From Tipula vernalis (taxonomy: Eukaryota > Arthropoda > Insecta > Diptera > Tipulidae), in NCBI GenBank assembly GCA_958295665.1, contig OY282559.1, positions 265,956,057 through 266,020,056 of the forward strand: a stretch of 64,000 nt of DNA, written 5' to 3'. The notes below the pieces were generated by a model that did not search any database, was not told the DNA's origin, and saw only the letters and a list, made by a program, of their open reading frames with translations. Numbering within the stretch: position 1 is the first letter of the stretch; each line of letters starts with the position of its first letter. The translations under genes were made by a program, and so were the position numbers. Positions 58,355 to 64,000 of the stretch are shown piece by piece.

Positions 58355-58960
58355 TTTGGTATTAAATATGATTCCATTTCTAATTTATTATTGCATGTCT
58401 CCATTACTACAATTTTATAAAAATGTGTTGGCACCGCCACCGAATTTTTTCCAATAACTTTATATTTAACCTATTTTTTCCCCGTTAGCTTCAATGTTTG
58501 CTATACAGGAGCAGTACAGCAATAGACATTTGGATAATGCTCTTGTAAACTCCTGACATAATTTTCTAGACGTTTCCAAGTACCACGATTAAAACCTTCC
58601 CCCAACTTGCCGTGCCATATTAGTCGATAAAAGTATTTGGTCCATGTCGTTTTGTTCCATTTGATGGTTTGCAGCTGCGGCCCTATGGCCATGATCGAAA
58701 TCCGAATTCATGAAATGTCTTTGCGGGACGAAAGAACGGATGAATACTTTCGTTGCCTGTAAACCGACCTTTAGCACGAGTTATATTAAATTTCACATTT
58801 TTTGTAGTGAAGTGTTCACACACCCAGTGTGCCACTCTATTTTGTAGATCATTCCAAAGTACAATACATAATTGTCAGCATATCGCACAGTATCAAAGCT
58901 GGGATACCCATATTTCATAATTTGAAATACTCGGCTTGGGATGCTTGATTTAGCAGATAA
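58355..58960 (-). pseudogene. Endonuclease G-like gene copy, intronless and frameshifted, inside hAT element
   Basis: The protein family is a His-Me (DRGH) DNA/RNA non-specific nuclease, in animals the mitochondrial endonuclease G. From 58960 down: SRVFQIMKYGYPSFDTVRYA, then WVCEHFTTKNVKFNITRA, then SDFDHGHRAAAANHQMEQND (DRGH motif with Arg changed to His; the catalytic His remains), TWKRLENYVRSLQEHYPNVY with the CCTAPV block, then SVAVPTHFYKIVV and LEMESYLIP. The order and spacing cover most of the nuclease domain in about 600 bp with no intron. At least three frame shifts break it. No mitochondrial targeting N-terminus was recognised. It may derive from a processed transcript, or from a gene fragment captured by the transposon. 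The family call is from motif recall. Confidence 0.85.
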
Positions 58961-60055
58961 TTTTGCAGGCAATGATTTTTCTATGATAGAACAATGCCAT
59001 TTATGAATTAATATTTCATGTTTTAGTGAAATCTGGGAATTGATTTTCTCGAAACCAAAAATTTTTATCTCGATTAAAGTATTACAGCGGGAGCGCTTAA
59101 AATAATGCGGTGTTAGAGCGAACTAAATTTTTTTATTCAAGCCGTTTATAATTTCCATTAAATTTAGTTTGTCATTTGGTTAGATGTACCTACTCTGGTG
59201 TTTAGTTACCGTGTTTCACGCTTCTTTCTTTTGGATTTTATGATTGATTTATTTCCAAATTTTGTCCCCACGACGAAGAAAAGTGACATTTCATAATTTA
59301 AAAACCATATTGCTTGTTGCTTTGGTAAAAAATATAATTTTGCAAAATGTATGTTATTCTAATTTTCCCAAAACAGTACAGCAATAAACTATAAAACAGG
59401 TTATGGCAGTCAGCCTTTGTTCTATGAGGGATTTGATCATTGTCCAACATTTGCTAAATATTTCATTTTATTTTATTAGAAATTAATTTACTTGAAAATA
59501 TGAAAACATTTTATGAAGACTAAATTCTAGATAAGCTTCACTAAATTTTCCAAAATTTTTGCTTACTCCTAAATTCTTCGATTCTAGTATTGAAGGGAAG
59601 ACGATTGACCAGAAGATAAAAAAAAATATCCGGATAATTTTCAGGTAAAAAACGAGTAGTCCGGTCCATAATATCGGTATATTTTTAGCTCTATTTTTTT
59701 TTTTGGATTTTTTGGAAGTTTTTTGATAACTGAAAATTATTTCTTGTAAAAAAAAGAAACATTTCTTGCGAAGTGTCAAAAACTGTCGAAAAGTGTTAAA
59801 AACTGTGTATGTGTGTGTGTGTCTGTATGTGGTTTACAAAAATGGGTAGTGTCGAAAGCTAGTATTTATGATACAGTTTTCTACACTTTTTGACAAGGGT
59901 TCATGGCAGACTTTCAAAACCTGTGTTTTCGACACTTTTTGATAGGACTTTTTAACAACTAAAAAGTTTAAAAATGTAACATTTTAGGTTGATTTACGTT
60001 CATAACTGTTTTAATATTTGAACAGTTTCAAAATTTACCAGTTTAAAACTGCCTT

Positions 60056-60160
60056 TCCGGTAGTTTTTGACAATTTTCGACAATTTTTGACTCTTTTCGA
60101 CAGTTTTTGATACTTTTCGACAGTTTTTGACACTTTTCGACAATTTTTGACCATAATTTA
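60056..60160 (+). repeat. Tandem 20-bp repeats, CTTTTCGACAGTTTTTGACA
   Basis: About five copies of TTTTCGACARTTTTTGACAC-type units lie near the right end of the hAT element. Single copies occur at about 58157-58178 in the same sense and 59770-59800 in reverse sense, with related TTTTTGACA pieces near 59885 and 59935. Clustered subterminal repeats in hAT elements are commonly transposase-binding sites; here this is inference. Confidence 0.75.
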
Positions 60161-60511
60161 AAATTGTTGACCTAACCAGAGGAAAGAAAATATTCTTATG
60201 GTTTCATCAGTAAGTTCTAACCGTTGAAAATGTTCTGAACGTAAACGAAGTTAATATGGTGCATTTTGCAATCTTTTCGCTGACATCTATGTCAAAATAT
60301 GTCGAAAACACAGGTTTTGAAAGACTAAGAAGAACGCGTGTGAAAAAGTGTTGCAAACTGTGTCATAAGTACCACTGTTCGACACTATCCATCTCTGGTT
60401 TTGATCTTGTTCAATCTCAAAAAAAAAAATAAAAAATGAGTACTGTCAATACTGCCTGCACTATTTTGACTTCAATCTGGCACTCACTAAAAATAATTGT
60501 TGGCAACACTG

Positions 60512-60855
60512 TTGAGCAGTGCAATTTTAAAACGAATTAATTTTAATATTGTTGACGTTTTAGCTGAATTACTTCTACGATTAAGTATAATTCATAGTTC
60601 AATCATAATTCAAGGTGTCTTTCCTCAAGCATTAAAAATTGCAATGGTTATTCCCTTATATAAAAAATGAGATCGCTTATTAATTAGCAATTATCGGTCA
60701 ATTTCGCTTCTTCCAATTGTCTCAAAAATTTTTGAAAAAATGGTTAAGTGGCGTTTACTTCACTACCTAAATACCTTCGAGTATTTTAGTCTATGCCAAT
60801 TTGGATTTAGAGCTCGTTTTGGTACTAAAGACGCTCTACTAACAACTCACATATA
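60512..60855 (+). pseudogene. LINE reverse transcriptase fragment (second half of the split LINE)
   Basis: After the hAT duplication, the plus strand reads HSSIIIQGVFPQALKIAMVI, then a LISNYRSISLLPIVSKIFEK block and CQFGFRARFGTKDALL. This is the G-x-F-P-x-x-hK-x-A-x-V-h-P-h-x-K ... NYRPISLLP-x-x-SK-h-F-E-K ... Q-x-G-F-R series of RT. It is continuous with 56963-57649 in orientation. Stops at about 60668 and 60855; motifs A to D are absent. Confidence 0.8.
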
Positions 60856-61190
60856 GTAGCCGCTCTATTTATTGATATTTGCAAAGACCCTTAAGTATCT
60901 AAAATTAATACTGCCGTTAATTTTACCTTATCTGACATTTATACTTAATAAGTGTATTACTAACTCGTATTGTCCAATATTATGGAAAAAGGCCATAGTT
61001 ATCCCTTTAAATAAAAATAAAGTAGTTCACAATTTATATGATCTAAGATCAGTAAGTATTACCCCTATTCTATCTAAGGTGTTTGAATTGGCTTTAAAGG
61101 ATCAAATTTCATTGTATCTTAGTGAATCACTTCTTGATATGATACGAGTATATTATAGGCTATTTATTTAGTAGTCAATAATTATTACAA
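60856..61190 (+). pseudogene. Second LINE reverse transcriptase fragment
   Basis: Reads FILNKCITNSYCPILWKKAI, then VIPLNKNKVVHNLYDLRSVS and SITPILSKVFELALKDQIS. These are the same RT motifs as the preceding fragment (W-K-x-A-x-V-x-P-h-x-K ... D-h-R-x-h-S-I-x-P-h-h-S-K-h-h-E). Since both fragments cover the same part of RT with different sequence, they come from two different LINEs placed side by side. Confidence 0.75.
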
Positions 61191-61467
61191 CTAAGGGATT
61201 AGCTAAATCGAGGTTGATACACTGCAGCTAATCTCCAAAAATTCACTATTTTTAAAACACTATTTTTCATTTGAAAAATTCAAAACAAAAAAAAAAATTC
61301 AAAATTCTTGAAATTATTTAAATTTTTTAAATTAAAAAAAGTATTGTATGATTTTTAAATATGCTCCAGAAGATGTTAGGTAAAATAATGCAAACATTTG
61401 GAAATTATTGTTGATAAAGGAAATGCAGTTTTCAAAAACACGAAATGCATGAAAACAGCCAAGCGGG
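61191..61467. other. AT-rich stretch, no feature recognised
   Basis: Left flank of the inverted-repeat element. Short A/T runs only. Confidence 0.4.
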
Positions 61468-61472
61468 TTTAA

Positions 61473-62395
61473 CCAGAGCCTTCTAGAGTATAGAGCCATA
61501 ATCATAATGACGTATTTTTTAGAAGCTTTTTTAGTGGTATAACTTTTCACTGATTTCCATAGGAATTCCATAGTGAAAATGGCGTTTTTTAGCTTCAAGT
61601 TTTTTAATGAAAAAACCAAAAATATTATAAAATGTTTATATAAAAGTTTTCTACATATCTTTAAGAACAATATACAAGAAGGCCATATTGGCATTAAGTA
61701 AATATTAATTGCAGAAATATTAAAATTAAATTATTTCTAAAATATATTTTTTCGAACTTTCATTTTGAAAAATACATCAAAGTTGGCTATGACAAATTAA
61801 AATAATACTTGCTAAATTTATCTTTAGTTTTACTAGTGTACGTAAGATGTCTAAAATGGTAAACGAAAAATACGAAAAAAAAATTATTTAATCCCAAAAT
61901 TATCACACGTTCCTATATTTTGTGAATTTGTTTTGCTTTTCCTACAATTTTTGAACTTGAAATTTCCCCAGGTGGTAATTTTTGGTACGATTTTTCCAAA
62001 TTTTTACGGCCATCACTGCCATCTATGTAATGTATATTGACTTAATGACCAAACGAATCGTAGTAAGCTTTTATTTCAATTTGACCAGAATGCTGTTGTT
62101 ATGAATTTTTTTTAATATTTTGGTTTAAATAAATCAAATATTACAAGAAAATGAAAACGATTTACTTAAACGATATTCATATATGTTGAAATTCAAACAT
62201 TTATGAAAGTATTTCAGAAGTCATAATTAAGAATTTGTAACGTTTTCATTTAAAAATTTGTCTTAGGAAAAAAAGTGATTTCCCATATGTTTTGTGAGTT
62301 TTACTATGAAAAGTTTCGTTTTTTTCTCGTTTCTAATTCCCTTATAAAAGCTCAGATTTTTTGATTATGGCTCTATAAAATACAGGGTGCTCTGG
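61473..62395. mobile_element. MITE-like inverted-repeat element, 923 bp
   Basis: The left end CCAGAGCCTTCTAGAGTATA and the reverse complement of the right end (CCAGAGCACCCTGTATTTTA) share the outer 8 bp, and both continue into TAGAGCCATAATCA, giving an imperfect terminal repeat of about 35 bp. Flanks are TTTAA at 61468-61472 and 62396-62400. The duplication may be TTTAA, TTA or TA, as borders are ambiguous by 1-2 bp. No transposase frame. Could be a Harbinger- or mariner-type derivative. Confidence 0.7.
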
Positions 62396-62400
62396 TTTAA

Positions 62401-63230
62401 CGCCTTACTGCCTAAATAAATGATTTAATTAATTTAATTGGTTTTACTTAAATTAAAAATATGTTAGACGTAATAACAAATTTCCAAATTTAGTATTCAC
62501 ACCTGTTCAGGATTTTTATTCATCATCTATTAATATCTTAAAAATTTTCAGTCTGGCTCGATTTTCGAATGATTGTGGATTTTTGGCGCAATTGCTTAAA
62601 ATTTCTTTCGCCTGAGTTCGAAGAAGCTGGTATATAGTATAAGCGGAATATAAATGATGAAAATTTAAGTTGAAACTATTTGTTAAACATCATATTTAAA
62701 AAATACGCTTTATGTCGTGTTTTTCTATTTTTTTGCAGAATATTCAAAATTTACTATGCGGTATAAATTGAATTTAGCTAAGCCAAATTCAATTAAAACA
62801 AAGGATTTGAACTGTGGGAATAATTTTTTCTCGCTTGAATTGATTATCAAGATACACATTGTACACCCAGTACCCCTACGCGTATTATTACAAATAAAAA
62901 AAAAATAAAATTATTACTTCGACATTGAATTTCACTTTTTCTTGATGCACTGTAATCCGGATGTCAAAATTATTAAGTTTTTCAGCCTCTAAGTCGTATC
63001 CACCTGCTGATAAGGAGTAATAATCATGATCATTTTTCAATTATATTTTATACATATTTATAATATGCATCCGGTCGAGTAATAAAACAATGATAACGAC
63101 CTTCAACAAGTTACATCAATAACTATGTAATCGTCTAATATTAAAACAAATGTAACTCAAACAATGTATGTACAATATTAAAACCACGATAACAACTTTT
63201 TGCAACTAAGTAACCATGTAATCTAAAGCT
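62401..63230. other. AT-rich stretch, no gene recognised
   Basis: I see no coding or repeat structure except A/T runs. The small open frame at 62717-62908 has no recognisable motif. Confidence 0.45.
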
Positions 63231-63232
63231 GG

Positions 63233-63590
63233 AGTGGGATCATGAAATCCGGTCGGAAATGCCGGTCGTTTATGAAATGTAACCGCTAGCAAAACCGACC
63301 GGAAAAAATATCGTATCATGAAATCCGGTCGGTAAAAATATTGAGCAAATTTTCGTTCAGTGTATATTTTTCTATGTTGCTGTATATTTTACTATGGAGT
63401 TGTCAAAATAATAAATAAAAATAACAAACTAGGGGGGGGGGGATCATGAAATCCGCTCGACAATGCCTGGGTCGTTTATAAAACGTCACCGCTATGAAAT
63501 CCGGTCGGTAAAAATATTGAGCAAAATTTAAGTTCAGTGGATTTTGCTGTATCTAGCTGTCAAAAGTGAATGAAAACCATTGTTTTATTT
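63233..63590 (+). repeat. Duplicated repeat with GATCATGAAATCCGGTCGG motif
   Basis: Two diverged units, about 63233-63430 and 63434-63590, each begin GGGATCATGAAATCC and hold GGTCGTTTAT, AAATCCGGTCGGTAAAAATA and TTGAGCAAA. The ATGAAATCCGGTCGG motif occurs three times, once as a CGCTCG variant besides. A GC-rich motif with CCGG/CGACCGG in an AT-rich setting looks like a dispersed short element or satellite unit. The units are separated by an uninterrupted run of G near 63434. Confidence 0.75.
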
Positions 63591-64000
63591 TTGATAACAA
63601 ATGTTCGAAAATTATGATTTAAAGAAATTTAAATTTAAAATATAAATAGTGTATTTTCAAAATAATTTTGTTTTTGTAAGAGAAATTGAGTTGTTAAAGA
63701 ATTGGAGTTTAATATACCAAAAAATTTAGGTTATAAATCGAATCGAAACTTTAATGAATTTTGTTAACATTTTATATTTTTATTAAAGGAATGTCTTAGA
63801 AAACTTCTTAGCGGCTGATCCGTCGAAATTTGAGAGATGAAAGTAATCCTCTTTTACTTGAAGAGTCCATGTAAGATTTCCAATTTGCATTTATTATAGA
63901 CAAACAAGTTAATTTTTATCACACATTTTAGATTTAAATAACGATTTCGCTTGTCCAAACAATCATTTCAATTTGTTGTAATGAAATTACGCCTGAGCTG
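63591..64000. other. AT-rich stretch, no feature recognised
   Basis: No gene or repeat recognised to the end of the window. Confidence 0.4.

Larger units (their letters stand above)
57650..60511. mobile_element. hAT-family non-autonomous DNA transposon, 2862 bp (duplication TTGAGCAG)
   Basis: TTGAGCAG at 57642-57649 and 60512-60519 is an 8-bp target duplication. Terminal inverted repeats are CAGGGTTGCCAA on the left and, in reverse complement on the right, CAGTGTTGCCAA, the classic hAT CAGNG start. LINE motifs continue on both sides. No hAT transposase is recognised. Content: subterminal sequence shared in inverted form between about 57940-58090 and 60180-60400 (a TTCATAAC / TTTTCGACA-rich set), an endonuclease G copy on the minus strand (58355-58960), and CTTTTCGACAGTTTTTGACA-type short repeats, tandem at 60056-60160. 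Confidence 0.93.

Noticed and set aside
58501..58777. Endonuclease G segment as an active host gene
   Set aside because: Frameshifts, loss of the Arg in DRGH, no start or targeting region, and position within transposon ends argue for a pseudogene.
1..64000. tRNA or rRNA genes
   Set aside because: No cloverleaf-like or rRNA-like sequence was noticed; tRNA-like matches are only primer-binding sites next to LTRs.

Overview
The window looks like a repeat-dense, intergenic stretch of an AT-rich insect nuclear genome, most likely a fly. The evidence is the mix of insect-type retroelements (Osvaldo/Ulysses-like, CsRn1-like and BEL/Pao LTR elements; LOA/R1/I- and Jockey/CR1-like LINEs; a Penelope-like element) together with Helitron, piggyBac, hAT and foldback DNA transposons. 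I found no convincing intact host protein-coding gene, tRNA or rRNA. The only host-type coding sequence is a decayed, intronless endonuclease G copy carried inside a hAT element. Species cannot be named from the sequence.

Layout. 1-3.9 kb: AT-rich, small repeats only. 3.9-7.9 kb: LOA/I-group LINE on the minus strand, broken by frameshifts. 7.9-19.3 kb: a minus-strand Jockey-like LINE relic split by a complete, apparently young 10,001-bp Gypsy-type element (8601-18601) with equal 1920-bp LTRs and target duplication AACT. 19.5-20.2 kb: Penelope-like reverse transcriptase relic. 20.2-36.0 kb: a minus-strand Gypsy relic split by a plus-strand CsRn1-like element (21959-35047). That element is itself interrupted by a small inverted-repeat element (24139-24497), a near-intact BEL element (24552-31744, target duplication AGCCC) and a solo long LTR (32641-34413, target duplication ACTA), and has lost most of pol. 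36-37.9 kb: nothing recognised. 37.9-41.5 kb: plus-strand LINE relic interrupted in its endonuclease by a second solo LTR (39063-41023, ACCC). 41.5-42.7 kb: a 13-bp minisatellite. 43.2-45.0 kb: a third solo LTR (43234-44988, AATG). 45.4-48.1 kb: minus-strand BEL/Pao relic. 48.1-51.1 kb: Helitron relic. 51.15-51.8 kb: piggyBac transposase relic. 51.8-54.0 kb: nothing recognised. 54.0-57.0 kb: minus-strand LINE carrying a foldback element with an 8-bp target duplication. 57.0-61.2 kb: plus-strand LINE pieces split by a 2862-bp hAT element (target duplication TTGAGCAG) that carries the endonuclease G copy. 61.47-62.40 kb: a non-autonomous inverted-repeat element. 63.2-63.6 kb: a short duplicated repeat.

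The genes do not form a host pathway; they are the gag/pol, LINE, Rep/helicase and transposase genes of separate mobile elements. Their nesting gives a relative order of arrival: LINE and minus-strand Gypsy relics first, the CsRn1-like element into the Gypsy, then the MITE, the BEL and the solo LTR into the CsRn1-like element, with the 8601-18601 Gypsy and the 24552 BEL the youngest by LTR similarity. All family assignments were made by reading motifs by eye; no database search was run.
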